NCBI GenBank assembly: GCA_019426215.1
Contig: CM033408.1
Location: 9,675,077-9,739,076, forward strand
Origin: Buddleja alternifolia
Lineage: Eukaryota > Streptophyta > Magnoliopsida > Lamiales > Scrophulariaceae
Length of the DNA: 64,000 nt
Direction of reading: 5' to 3'
Shown here: piece by piece, positions 36,701 through 49,006 of the stretch
Layout: each line of letters starts with the position of its first letter
How positions within the stretch are numbered: position 1 is the stretch's first letter
The notes under the pieces: model-generated
The model's input: only the letters and a program-made list of their open reading frames with translations
Database searches by the model: none
What the model was told of the DNA's origin: nothing
Made by a program: the position numbers and the translations under genes

Positions 36701-38777
36701 CTAATTCTTCTGAGGTACCCATTTTGTCTTAGGTCCTTCAACGTTAGTGACTATGGTTTGAACTAAAACCTTCGGAACCTATATTTACCATGTCTTCATT
36801 ACGGGAGGACTGGCCTTCTTGGGTTTTGGTTTGTGTTGTGTGTGCTTTTTAGGTGTATAGTAATACCCTCGATTATAATAGTAATCATAGTTATAATCAT
36901 ACTCATAATCATCATAGTATCGATAATATGATCTAGATTTTTTAGGATATTGACATTGGTATTTCCCCGGCACTAGCTTAGGAGTTGCTTTTGGCGATTG
37001 ACGCTTAGCATTTGATTCACTTGTAGATGGTTTATCCTTAGCCTTTTGAGCATTTGGATGATCCTTCTTCTGTGAACATTCACTTTCGTCTTCTCCTTGT
37101 TGCCTGAGTTGGTGTTGACCTTCTCATTTGGCCTCTTACCATTGTCCTTGGGTTCATTCAGCGTTTGACTGTTTGAACTCTTCTCAACAAAGAATACACC
37201 TTTTCCTTTGTTGGTTGCCGTAACCTTAGATGTTTTTTATTTTTGACCAAATTTATCCCACCCTAAACTGGTCTTTTCACCAAAAAGTCTGGTTACCTTA
37301 GTCACATTATCTAGCTTTCTTGATGCTTTGGATAATGATGAGACAAGCTGCTCTGGTTTGGCAAGTTTAGCGATCAATTCAGCTTTTTTCTTGACTATTA
37401 TATCAATATCACTTTTCAGTTGGGTAATTTCACTCTCTAGTGATTGATTCTTCTCAATGCATTGTTGCTGAACTTGCAACTCTACCTTGAGCTTCATTTT
37501 ATCACTTGTGAGCGATGAAATGATATCGAAGTGATTTTGATATATCTTGGCGCCATCTTGACAATCTTTCTAATACTCATTTACTTTGTCAAGTAATTCA
37601 TCATAAGAAAGAGGATGAGATAATTCAGTGTTTACCTTAGATAGCGAGTCATCAGACGTTTCTTCATCTCTTACCATGAGACAAATTAACGCTGAGTCAC
37701 TTGATGGCTCATCATCACTGCTTTCATCTGATGATTGCAAGTCCTCTTCAAGTGCGGAGAATGGTTCAGATTCTGCTAGCAAACCTTGTTAGCAAAGGTT
37801 GCTCCTGAATTGGTTTCTATCCACATAGTCTTACCTTGTAGGCTTAGACACATTTGGATAAGGGTAATTTACCTGGTAGTGCCCTGGTTTCTTGTAGTTA
37901 TAGCAAAGGTTAGCTTTCATTTTCTGTTCAGTTGATAACCTTTTGGAAACTACTGGCGCTGAGAGATTCTGAGTAGGAGAATAAGGCGCTTCGCATGGAA
38001 CTGACGCTACTGGTTGGCAGAATACACTGGCTCTTGATACTGAGGCGTTGGTGCAGGTGGAGGGGTTTGAAATGAAGTTTGTCCAATAGGGTTTCTCTTT
38101 TGATATCTTAGAAATTTCTTGATCAATAAAGCCATCTCTTTTTCCTCATTGGATTCCTTTGATTTTACCTCATTAATCGCTTTACCCTTACTTTTGGTAG
38201 TAACGATTAAAGCTCCTGATGCAGTCGCTGAAGTCGATGTGTCGCTGACTTCACCCAATTCGAACTCAAATGCCTTTAACTCTGAAAACACATGTTCTGG
38301 AGTTAGAATCTCCAAAGTCTGTGATTCTCTCATGGCAACAGTCTTAATCAAATACTTACTTGGAAGACTTCTGAATATCTTGTTGACCATTTCCTTCTTG
38401 GTCAATTCCTTGTCTAATGACGCTAACTCGGTGATGAGCAAAGTGAACCTTGCGTCCAATTTATCTAGCATCTTGTTGGGTTGCATTTTGAAATGCTCAA
38501 ATCTTTACATGGCTATGGATAGCTTGTTCTCATTCATCTGTGTTGAACCTTCACGCATGATAGATAACTTATCCCATATCTCTTTTGAAGTCTTACATTG
38601 CTTGATCTTGTTGAACAATGTATCATTGTATCCTAATGTTGAGTATAGAGCACTTCATCCAACATTATCTAGATTCGCTCTTTTCCAATTTTCTGGCGTC
38701 CATTCTAACTTAGGCTTCTCGACATAACCATCTGGAATAGCCTCAGTCGCTCTAGGGGCTCGAATTATAACTTTCAT
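36701..38777 (-). pseudogene. gag: Gag of the minus SIRE, broken
   Basis: Starts ATG 38777 with MKVIIRAPRATEAIPDGY, giving the N-terminal part that the + copy lacks in this window. A stop lies near 38657, then the frame 38486-38007 aligns closely to the + gag. The zinc knuckle is destroyed: two of its three Cys codons have become Tyr (positions near 37870-37910), both G-to-A type changes. Coiled-coil part 37497-37237; Tyr-rich part 36973-36785; ends at TAG 36701-36703. Confidence 0.85.
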
Positions 38778-39000
38778 GATCTAAATGGGGCCATCTGTAA
38801 TTACATCACACATCTCATTATCACAAGAACATAAATATGCAAATGCTCTAAGTTTCCAAAAATCATAGTTTGACTCAACCAGCTTAGGCACCTTGTTAAA
38901 AGCTATGATATGAGATTAAAAGAAATAAAGAGACTAAGTTTAGAAAAATGGCTCTAAACAAGCAGTTACGCTCGGAAATGCTTAGGTTTCTACTTCAACC

Positions 39001-39012
39001 GCTCTGATACCA
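39001..39012 (-). promoter_or_regulatory. Primer-binding site of the minus SIRE
   Basis: TGGTATCAGAGC on the minus strand, two bases inside the LTR end; perfect match to the initiator-methionine-tRNA type site. Confidence 0.92.
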
Positions 39013-39014
39013 TT

Positions 39015-40490
39015 TGATGGTCCCAAGTGGCATATGAAAGGGTCTAGAAGAGGGGATGGGGTTGAATAGACCCTGAAGACTTTTTAGAATTCAAAAAAAA
39101 TTGTATCACTTTTAAAGATTTGAACGCTTTAGAGAGCTGCGCGCTAGGTCAGGTGCTACAAGAAAGATAACTTAGACTTAGAGATTTTAGCAATTTACTA
39201 AAGTGGGGTAATGCTTAGATCGCTTAATCAGGGTTAGCACAGCGGAAATGATTTTAAAGCTTAGCGTTCGTTTTGGTCAAATAGTCGCTTAACCGTTTAC
39301 TTGTCATTTTCAAGATAAATGATAGAATACAAAGTAAGACAATAAAATAGTAAATAACACAAGAAATTATAAGGTTCACTGGGTGATGTAATCTCAGCTA
39401 CGTCCTTCTTCTCCTATGCATTTAGAGGAATTCACTAGATTGATTATCAAAGAGTCACACAGAGACTTCTACAAAATAGATGAAAGGGAAGACGATCTTG
39501 AGCTCCTTAATCACACAGACTTCAGCTACAATAGAGACCTTCTTCAACAAACTTCTCTCACACAGAAATGCTGCTTGTAGAATCAACAAACTTTCTCACT
39601 CAGATAAAAGATGTTGAGGGATTAGTCATGGGTTTGTTTGATGTTTAGAAGTTCAAACAACTTAGGATATCTCAGTAGGAATTCAAAGTTCTTCTTTGAA
39701 GAGGTTTGAGATATCTTTGACTGTCTTTGGAATGTGTAAAAAGCTTGAGAGGATTTTTGGCTATGGAGTTTATAAACTTTTCTCTCAGAATATTTCAGCA
39801 AAGTTTTGACCTTTTCTTGTGCATCTGCTTAGGGTTTGCTGAAGGGTACTATTTATAGGGTTTCTAGGGATTTATCTGTTGGACACATGTGAGCGCATCT
39901 AACTCACACAGCGCGTTAAACAGCCCCTTTCTGACATTCCTGAAATTCTGTTGGTTTCGATTGGACAGGAGCAAGTTTTGAACTCTGAAATCTGACAGTC
40001 TAGTCAAAAGGTGGCTTGTCCACAAGTCATAATAGCTTATTACATTTAATACACTTATTAGTCATTTAATGCATTTGAATTTATTTTTCGTCGGAAATAA
40101 ATGTCCGTTGGTGATTGCATATAAGTCCTTCATGACTTGAGAATTTATTTCAGTTGAATCTAATCCTTGATCGCTTGAGTCATTTGAGTGCTTGATTTAT
40201 AAATCCTGAAACAGTCCTTTAGCGTTTGACAGACGCTAAGAACAAATCTTCATCTTCACTTGACTTCAGAGGTTGATCTTCAACTTCATCTCAAATAGAC
40301 TCATCTAGAATTCTACTAGCGACTTGGTATCCAATACTTAGTCTAAAATCTACAAAGATAAAAATTATAAGCCTAACAAAATTACAAACTTTCAAACGTT
40401 TATACAATTGATCTATGAAAACATAAACTTACATTATTTTTGGAGTCTAACATAAAGTCTTACTCTTGTCATCATCAAAACATCTAACAT
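39015..40490 (-). repeat. 5' LTR of the minus SIRE (lacks 11 terminal bases)
   Basis: Ends in revcomp GGACCATCA at 39015. At its start the first 11 bases (TGTTAGGAAAT) are missing, and TNP2 intron/exon sequence follows. TATA box at 39850-39857 on the minus strand. Confidence 0.9.
39850..39857 (-). promoter_or_regulatory. TATA box of SIRE LTR (minus)
   Basis: TATAAATA read on the minus strand, at the position equivalent to 11151 and 46077. Confidence 0.65.
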
Positions 40491-43439
40491 GAATTTTTTT
40501 TACAGTAATGGAATTGATAAAAGCTACACACGTTTGACAAGACACGGTGAAAGCAGTGTCATGTCAGATGATTTGGGTGGTACATCATATCCATCACAGG
40601 ATTTGGACATGGATGATTATGATCTTGATCGTTTGGAGGAGACGACAAATATGATTGAGGAGGATTTGCGAAATTGTCCAAAAATGTTTGATAATTTGAT
40701 AAGTGATTCAAAGACACCATTGTATAGTGGTAGTAAATTCACAAGATTGGAAGTAGTCCTAAACCTCTACAAGTTAAAAGCCAACAATGGGTGGAGTGAT
40801 AAGAGTTTCACAGACTTACTTGGTCTATTAAAAAACATGCTACCCAAGGATAATGTGTTACCTAATCGTACTTATGAAGCTAAACGGATGTTAACCTCAA
40901 TTGGCATGGGATATGAGAGGATACATTCTTGTCTCAATGATTGCATATTGTTTAGAAATGACTATGCATCGTTGAAGGTGTGTCCGAAATGTGGCGCCTC
41001 ATGGTACAAGAAGAATGGATCTACTACTGTCAAAACAATTTAGCATTTGCTCATAATACCTAGATTTATGCGCATGTACAGTAGTCAAGAGTTTGCCAAG
41101 GACTTGACATGACATGCTGATAAAAGGGTTGAAGAAGGGATTAAAGATGACAAGATTCGACACCCCTCACATTCTTCTCAATGGAAAAAGATTGATGATG
41201 ATTTCCCTGAATTTGGGGAGAACCAAGAAACCTACGCCTTGTATTGGCTACAGATGGAATGAACCTACATGGCTTGCAAAGTAGCTTACATAGTACATGG
41301 CCGGTGATTTTGAAGATCTATAACCTACCCCCATCGCGATGCATGAAGCGAGAGCATATAATGATGCCTATACTCATTTCTGTGCCGAAACAACCTGAAA
41401 ATGATATAGATGTCTACTTGGCTCCTTTAATTGAGGATTTGAAGGTGTTGTGAGAGATCGGTATTGAAGTATATGATGGGTTCAGGAAAGAAAGTTTCAA
41501 TCTCAGAGTCATGTTATTTGGAACAATCAATGATTTTTCGGTAAGAGCTAATCTCGAGGGATATGGTGTACATGGCCAATGTGGATGCCCCATATGTGTC
41601 AAGAGTATAGATCAATTTCAATTGGCACACTCTCAGAAATATGCATTCCAAGGGCATCGGAGATGGCCGAAGCGGAAACATCGATATCGTCGATGGAAGA
41701 AAGCTTTCAATTGAGTGGTGAAGACTTGTTTGAGAATGTAAAAGACTTGAATATCAAATTTGGAAAGACTTTTGTAGGTGGCCTTGCAAAAATTGGGTGG
41801 AAAAAAAGGTCAATTTTCTTTGAGTTGCAGTATTGGAAGTCCTTACATGTTAGACATTTTCTTGATGTTATGTACATTGAAAAAAATGTATTTGATAGTG
41901 TCATTGGTACACTTCTTAATGTGCCCAGAAAGACAAAAGATGGCGTAATGGCAAGGTTAGACTTGGTTGAAATGAAGATAAGAGGTAAATTGGCACCAAC
42001 AAAGAAGGTAAAACGTACTTATTTGCCTCCAGCAGCTCACACTCTACCTAGGAAAGAAAAAATTACATTATGTGAGTTTCTTAATGGAGTGAAAGTTCCA
42101 GAAGGGTATTCTTTAAACATTAGCAGTCTTGTATCAATAAAGGACTTGAAGTTAAAGCATATGAAGACTCATGATTGTCATGTAATCATAGATCATTTGC
42201 TACCAATTGCTATACCGGCCATTTTTCCGAAAAAGGTGAGAGAAACTATAACTAGATTATGTTTCTTCTTCAAAGCAATGTGGAGTGAGGTGTTTGATCC
42301 TGAACAATTGCCTGCACTTCATAAAGATTGTCATCACTTTGTGTGAGCTTGAGATGTATTTTCCACCTACTTTCTCCGATATAATGACTCACCTACCTAT
42401 TCACTTGGTTAGAGAGACACAACTATGTGGACCGTCTTTTATGAGATCTATGTATCTGGCTGAGGATTATATGAAGGTATTGAAAGGCTACGTGAAAAAT
42501 CGTAGTCCACCCGAAGGTTGCATTGTTGAAGGGTACATAGTTGATGAAGCCATTACATTTTGCACAGAATATCTGGCAAATTCTAATGTTGTAGAGCTTA
42601 CAGTTGTTGGAGGGAGAACAGAAGGAGAAAGCATAATTGGAAAGTAATTAGTTAGTGTTCCTTGCACACAAAGGGAGCAAGCAAACCTATATGTGTTCCA
42701 CAACACCGATGAGGTTGACCCATATGTTAAAGAGCACAAGGACCAACTTAGGAGGTTAAATCCAAATAAAAATGAGAGCTGGATTTCAAGAGAGCATAAC
42801 AAGAGTTTCATCGATTGGTTATGAAAGCATATTGAAGAGAAACAAAAAGAGAATCCACTTTCAGTTTCAAATAAATTGACATGGTTGTTGAAGGGTCTAG
42901 GCAGACTTGTATTTTGTTATTCAGGTTATCATCGAATTGGTCATACATTCTATACAAAAGACCAAGATGAACGAAGTACAATGCAGAATAGTGGGGTGAG
43001 TCTTGTAGCTCAACCAATGCATATCTCATGTACGAAAGATAAAAACCCTATCTATACTGATTTATCATATTATTGGGTGATTGAACGTATATGGGAGCTG
43101 GATTATAGTTGGTTTTGGGTGCCTATATGTGAGTGTAGGTGGGTTGACAATAAAAATGGTGTCCAAAATAATGACATAGGCTTCACTCGAGTAGACTTTG
43201 AAAGGGAGGCATACAAAGATGAACCTTTCATTTTGGCATCACAAGCTAAGCAAGTATTTTTTATCACCAATCCTATTGATAAGAGGTGGTCCATTGCTTT
43301 ATCGGCAAACAAAAATACTTGTATTGAGGACGATTATGAAGAAAGTAAAGACGATGGAGAAAATCCTATTTTAGGTGATTCACAATCAATTGATAGTGAT
43401 GATGACTTGGATATAAGTGATGATGAATTGTATATGTGA
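40491..43439 (+). pseudogene. TNP2-type CACTA transposase, main part, decayed
   Basis: Catalyses cutting and joining of CACTA ends. A T-rich tract and ACAG (40505) look like a splice acceptor before SNGIDKSYTRLTRHGE. Frame 40489-41043 holds the conserved N-terminal TNP2 region ending KVCPKCGASWYKK. The transposase core is split over frames: LATDGMN (first catalytic Asp region, near 41240), NDIDVYLAPL, and HDCHV (second Asp region, 42170). Then a DUF4218-like part (CELEMYFPPTF, 42345-42645) and a DUF4216-like part (YKDEPFILASQAKQVFF, 42876-43439). Stops and shifts occur at about 41042, 41110, 41452, 41715, 42345 and 42645. Domain names are from memory of the family. Confidence 0.85.
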
Positions 43440-43998
43440 CAAGATCACCAAGAAGGGATATGAATTAATCCATCAGTTTGTCAGCGTACTAAAAAAAATG
43501 ATCGTACTGATGGGAAGCAAAAGACTACTAAGCCAAGGATAAAAAGAAACAATAAAAGGTATTTGAACTAATTTGATAATTATATGATAGACTTATTTTT
43601 TGATCTTCAAATTCTGAAATAAAGTAAAATATTTGTCATCTTCATATTTCATAATTGAGTTTACTTCAACAAAAAATAATCTATGCATTTTTTTAATCTT
43701 TATTAAAAATGGTCGTAACGATGGAAAACAAAAGACTGCTAAGCCAACGATAAAAAGAAAACGATGAAAGGTGTTTGAACTTATTTGATAATAATTATAT
43801 GATAGACTTATTTTCTGATCTTCGAATTCCGAAACAAAGTAAAAAATATAGCATATTCATGGCATCTTTATATTTCATAAGTGAGTTTACTTTAACAAGA
43901 AATAATCTATGCATTTTTGTAATCTTTAATACTTCTAATTTAAAATTATGTTGTTGATATATGAATCTAACTTCTGTATTTTTGGCTTTTGTAGGTCG
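43440..43998 (+). repeat. Spacer between CACTA genes with a 211-bp tandem duplication
   Basis: 43498-43708 and 43709-43930 are diverged copies; both contain AAGACT..TAAGCCAA, ATATGATAGACTTATTTT and AATAATCTATGCATTTTT. The second copy runs up to the start of the next gene. No gene in it. Confidence 0.75.
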
Positions 43999-45448
43999 AT
44001 GGCTTCAGAGCATGCTGGAAATTTTTCCGGGGAGGATGGACGTGGAGCAGACAAAAGTGTTGAAAATGAGATACGGAGAGGTGTCACGGCTATGAGAAAA
44101 GTCATCAATACTAGAAGTAAACGCATAAGGCTACCTTTCGGCTGGAATGACAGAGGCCAAGCAGTTGACCCAAACAAATCAACTCTTGTTGGTTACATAG
44201 GAGTCCTGGCTTGGCAGAAGGTGCCGATTACCATCAATTATTGGCGACAAGTCCCGGCACCAACAAAAAGAGCAATTTGGGATGAAATAGCGGTAATTTG
44301 GATATTATCATGTTTCTAATTGCTAATGTATTTTTTGTTGATTTAATTTTCTCTAAATTATAATTTCATATATACTTTGTTGTTTGTTTTTATAGTTGTC
44401 ATTTGATATTGAAGAAAGTAGAAAAAAAATACGTACTAGCAGAAGTTGGGAAGCTAGCACGTAACTTCAGGAGCTACTTGAGTAGAGTGTGGGTACGGGA
44501 TGATGATGGGAATATTAATTATAATCCACTCTCACAATATGAGATACCTCTAGCTAATTGGACGGCATTTTTAGATGTTCGCCTAAGTGAAGAGTTCCAG
44601 GTAGTCATTTTAATTTACGGTTTCATTTATTGGTTATTGCATTTATATTTAACTAATACATTGACTAGTGCTTTGATTATGTAAGAAACATCAACTAAGT
44701 AGCGAAAATCAGGAAAGAGCAAAGGAACCTGAATATCCGTAAAGGAAATCACGTCTTGGACATGCTCTTGTGGAGCAAATTGAGGTACGTAGTTAATTTA
44801 ATAGTGAATCCTAACAGTTTTTTTAATAAAAATTCCTTGATAATAAATGTATATATTTTAGTCAAAATATAGATGAAGAAAATATAGGAAGCGGGGTCTG
44901 GTTGCACAGAGGTGACACGAGCACTCGTGTAGAGGATTGAGCATTCCGATAAAAAGAATGAGATTGATAATGTCAATGTTAGAAGAATAGTGAATGAAAT
45001 GGAGAGTTATTTGCAATTTTAGCTCTACAATGTGTTGTATGTTTGTTTTGAAATAATTTTGAAAGAGCAAAGTTCACTAAGTTTTTTTATTTTTTAAATG
45101 TATTATTACACGAGAGCATTTCACAAGGGAATACTAGCCATAGTGGAAACGAGAGGAGTCGGGATGATCTATTAGCTAAAGCTCTTAAAAGGAATGAGCA
45201 TCCGGGTCGGTTAGAGGTGTTGGCTTTGGGGTGTCACAAAGAAAGTACTTTACGGATCCAAAACCTTCTAAAGATATAGAGATGGAGATCTTGAGAAGCA
45301 TGGTGAAGGGCCTCACCGAATCACTATCCTCCTTGCAATGCGAGGTTGACGAGATGTGAGCATCTAGGTCGCATAAGCCACATGAAGATGAAGCGATTTC
45401 TTTGAAAGATAGCTGCCCAGAACCAATTAAGATGCTTCCTGAGGTAAT
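43999..45448 (+). pseudogene. CACTA second gene, N-terminal part: plant transposase (Ptta/En/Spm) domain
   Basis: ATG 43999. Exon 1 to 44292, intron 44293-44395 (GT..TATAG), exon 2 44396-44600 ending in CAG before GTAGTC, exon 3 from about 44687 to 44784. The joined frame has LPFGWNDRGQAVDPN, YIGVLA, WDEIA, then YLSRVWVRDDDG and, in exon 3, KHQLSSENQERA with HxxG-like R KSRLGHA, the pattern of the Transposase_24/Ptta domain that binds CACTA ends. A stop after YP, an acceptor that reads TAAG, and stops in the later exons (44865-45360) mark decay. The solo SIRE LTR interrupts the gene at 45449; it continues at 47007. Confidence 0.78.
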
Positions 45449-45453
45449 GATCT

Positions 45454-47001
45454 TGTTAGGAATTTCATGTTAGATGTTTTGATGATGACAATTAAGACTT
45501 TTTGTTAGACCCCAAAATATGTAAGTTTGTTTTCAGCTTTGAAGCGTTAGATTTGTAATAGGCTTTGTTTTATTTTTATTCTAGATTGTTAGGTTAAGTT
45601 GTCTTAGACTGAGCGTCTGATATGTTCTGAGTGAGTTTATCAGAAGTAAAGTTTGAAGACTCAAGCGCCTGAAGTCTGAATAAAGATGAAGATTCTAAGT
45701 GTCTAGAATGACTAGCTACATCAAGCGTCACCTTGTAGGATAGAAGTGATTCAAGGATGAACAAGCGTATATCAATGACTGATTTCTCCTGAATTTATTT
45801 CTAAGTCCAGAAGGAGTTTAATGCAAATATTCTCAATACATTAAGTGCCAACGAACATTTAATTCAAATGCATTAAATGCTGATAAGAGCATTAAATGTG
45901 ATAAGCACTTTCAGACGTCCGGAGAAGCCACCCTATTGGACTGTCAACCTTTCATAAACTGTAGCACCAACTTTGTGCAGCAGATTTTCAGGAAAAAGGA
46001 CAAAAGTTGTTCACTCGCGAAAGTGAGAGACACCCGCTCGTGCATATGTCAAACGAAAACTTTCTCCAAGAATGTCTATAAATAGGACTTCAACAACAAG
46101 CCAAACATACGTTTTGATTTCCAAACCAAATTGTTGTTGTATTGAAGTCTCATTCCTTAAAACTCTCAGAAAAGCCAGAATTTCCAAAAAAACGATCTCT
46201 TTGCTTTTCTTCAATTCCTGAGACAGCCAACCAATATCTCAAACATTCTTTTCAGAGAAACCCACATTACTACTGAAATATTCCTAGTTGTTTGAACTTT
46301 ATCAAAATCAAACAAACCTTTTAGAAAAACCCCTATCCAAGCCTCGCGATCTGTGTGAAGTTGAAGTTGGATACTTGCAGTATTTCTGGGTGAAAGAAGC
46401 AAGGGGATTGAAGTGGTTTGGAGCAGAAATCTGTGTGATCAAGGGGCTCAAGTCATCGACATCCATCTCTCCCTAATTTGTAGAAGATTCTGTGTGATTC
46501 TTTGAGAATCATTTTAGTGGATTGCCTCCAAGTGTTCAAGGAGAAGAAGGACGTAGTTGGGATTACACCACCCAACGAACCTTACAAATATTGTGTTCTT
46601 TACTTTACATTCAGTTTTTCATATTGTCATATCATAAACTGATCAAGTAAAACTTAATCAAACGCTAAGCAACTAAATACACTTTCTGTGACACTTAAGC
46701 TTTTAAAAAGAAGACTACAAAAATTATTCCGCTGTGCTAACACTGATTAAAGAACTGAATGCTTAAACCTACTTGGTTAAAGTACTCAAATCTTGAAGTC
46801 TAAGTTAACTTTCTAAAAATAGTCTTCATCAGACGCTTAGTCTAAGCGTCTATATTTCAAGTAAACGCACAGTCAAGCATCTACATCTCAAGCGTCCAAA
46901 ACCTTTTTAATACGAAACTTTTTGAAGTTGAAAAAGACTTCAGGGTCTATTCAACCCCTTTCCCCCTTCTAGACCCTTTCGTATGCCACTTGGGACCAAC
47001 A
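45454..47001 (+). repeat. Solo SIRE LTR with 5-bp target duplication
   Basis: TGTTAGG start, ACCAACA end, 1548 bp, flanked by GATCT at 45449-45453 and 47002-47006. No internal element sequence, so it is what remains after recombination between two LTRs. It is diverged from the other SIRE LTRs but keeps TATA box, C-rich end and AAGCG words. Confidence 0.93.
46077..46084 (+). promoter_or_regulatory. TATA box of the solo SIRE LTR
   Basis: TATAAATA followed by GGAC, at the equivalent place to 11151. A solo LTR could still start transcription into the Ulp1-like part downstream. Confidence 0.6.
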
Positions 47002-47006
47002 GATCT

Positions 47007-48742
47007 GAACTTGTTTAGTGATCATGTGACTTGCAACTCTCTATTTCTGTAAAACACACAAAACTTTCTAATATAATGGTGTGTGTATATATATATATAT
47101 ATATATATGTAGGTTAAGGCACCATGTCAATTAGCACTTTCATTACCGTCATATCGTATGGTGGCTAAAGCACATATATTCAATCGACAATATGATAGAA
47201 CACTTCACAACCGTCCATTACCCACCAACTTTGTGAAATTTTGCATTTCTGATGCTTTGGGTACCTATGTTGCTTGGCCTATGAGTCTTTTCATTGTCAC
47301 TGATGCATCAGTATGTAATTAATAGCTAGCCATTAACAAATTATAACAAGTGCTTAAGGTTACTAAATATTCTTTGGTGTGTAACATTCGCGTTTTGTTT
47401 TGTTTTCTTAAATAATCTCTTGGACCATCCAAATCATTTGGAAACCAGAAATCAGGGACGTCCAAGCACTCAACTGTCAAATCAAGACCTCCGATGGCCA
47501 AGCCTGCACGTGAAGGTGACATATGTGAAGACCTTGTACCAGGTGGATTCCCTAGGGACCTTTTATTTCTTGAAAAGTACATGAAGAGGATGTTATTGAT
47601 GACCAGATCACTATAGACTTCGAGTAAAGAATTAGGAATAATGAATTCAAAGAGTTTATTAGGAGGGAGGAGATATGTCACCTTTTGAGTCAAGAAGAGA
47701 TAGGAGCATCTCTCATTTCGTGTACATAAAGTAAGTTTTTTAATTATTTTCTTGCATCTGAACCATGATTATTTTCGTTACTCGAAATTTATTTTATGCT
47801 TAATTTAGATTTTTTTGCATTAATTACGTGGTCCCCGAAGGGAAAGAAGTTCGTTCGGGTTCCTTAGTCCACATGTTATATCTGCGGGATCAGGTACTCA
47901 GCAAATTGGACAAGTGCAGTTCATAGCAAATGCAATGACAGAAAGTGTACAAATGAATAAGTTATTTCTTGCACCTTACAACACCGGGTGAGCTAATAAA
48001 GACCCAACTTTAATTTGTTAAACTTGTTACGAAAAACAAATTTTGAACTTATCTTTTGAACGCTTTTTAGGGGACATTTGTTGTTGCTTGTGATTGATCC
48101 ATTTCAAGAGGTCGTTTACTATCTGGATTCTTTGCATGGTGATCCGGATAACTAATTTGACATGAAAGAAAAAAGCAATCAGTAAGTTTTTCATTCAATC
48201 AATGTATCCATTATATTTAATATTATTTTTAAAGTGTATACATCTTCCTAGATTTCACATATTTGTTTGTTTTTTGTATTTTTTTAAAGGGATGTGCTTA
48301 TATTTCGTGCAAATGACAACAACCAATTCAAGAAATCCAAAAACAAGACTTGTAAATGGATTAGAATAAAGGTTAGTGTTTTCTAGTTTCAAGAGATTAT
48401 TTGTATAAAAGTTAGTGTACTAATACAGCTTTGATTACTATTGGAGTGCCCCCGGCAGACAAACGACGTGGATTGTGGCTACTTCGTTATGAGATTCATG
48501 AAGGAGATTATTAGCCACGGAGAATCTACAATCCCAACAGCGGTATGCATAATCCTAATACTCAATTTCTTTCCCTTTTCAAGTTATTAAACCTTTGGTA
48601 GGTAACTGAAACGTCATTTGGGTTTGCAATCTCTATATATATGTTGTAGTACTTTCATGATTGTCGATGCTCCTTCTACACTCAAGTGCAAATTGATGAA
48701 GTATGCAGCGACGTGGCACAATACATTATCGAATGCGATTAG
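47007..48742 (+). pseudogene. CACTA second gene, C-terminal part with Ulp1-like (C48) cysteine protease domain
   Basis: Exons separated by T-rich introns. 47111-47310 reads VKAPCQLALSLPSYRMVAKAH then DALGTYVAWPMS, the linker seen in Ptta proteins. 47595-47730 matches the start of the protease (ITIDFE, EEIGASLIS). 48072-48160 gives GHLLLLVIDPFQEVVYYLDSLHGD: His and Asp of the triad are present, with Leu where Trp usually follows His. 48456-48540 gives QTNDVDCGYFVMRFMKEI, with the catalytic Gln and Cys. 48655-48742 is the C-terminus. Stops after EDLDN-like 48152 and in 47650-47700 break it. Ulp1 enzymes remove SUMO in cells; the role inside transposons is unknown. Confidence 0.75.
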
Positions 48743-49006
48743 AAATTGGCTAATGTATTTTTTGTAAATTATGATTTGATTTGTTGTATTTGAATTGTGA
48801 TTAATTTAATTAGTTTATTGTAAACATATGATCATTTGTTGGAGATTAGAAAATTTTGTTGTCGGAGGAAGGAATTGGTTATATTGAAGTTTTGGGTTTT
48901 TGTTGTTTCTGTTGAATCTGTTATACTGTGCTGGTTTGTTGTGTTGGTTTATTGAATCCGTTGTATAAGAAGGTTGCAAACTAGTGGGGGGGGGGGAATA
49001 AATACC

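Larger units (their letters stand above)
31991..40490 (-). mobile_element. SIRE-type element on the minus strand, truncated at both ends
   Basis: On the minus strand the order is 5' LTR (39015-40490), PBS (39001-39012), gag, protease/integrase, 3' gene, PPT (33193-33203), 3' LTR (31991-33192). RT and RNase H are absent through an internal deletion. The left LTR lacks about 300 terminal bases and the right one 11. Gag is close to that of the + SIRE (about 88% identical amino acids by hand over 156 positions), but this is a separate subfamily. Confidence 0.9.

Noticed and set aside
48980..48996. Poly-G at the right and poly-C at the left of the CACTA as a functional pair
   Set aside because: They do not sit in the same orientation relative to the terminal arrays and the flanking bases do not align well; probably independent runs.
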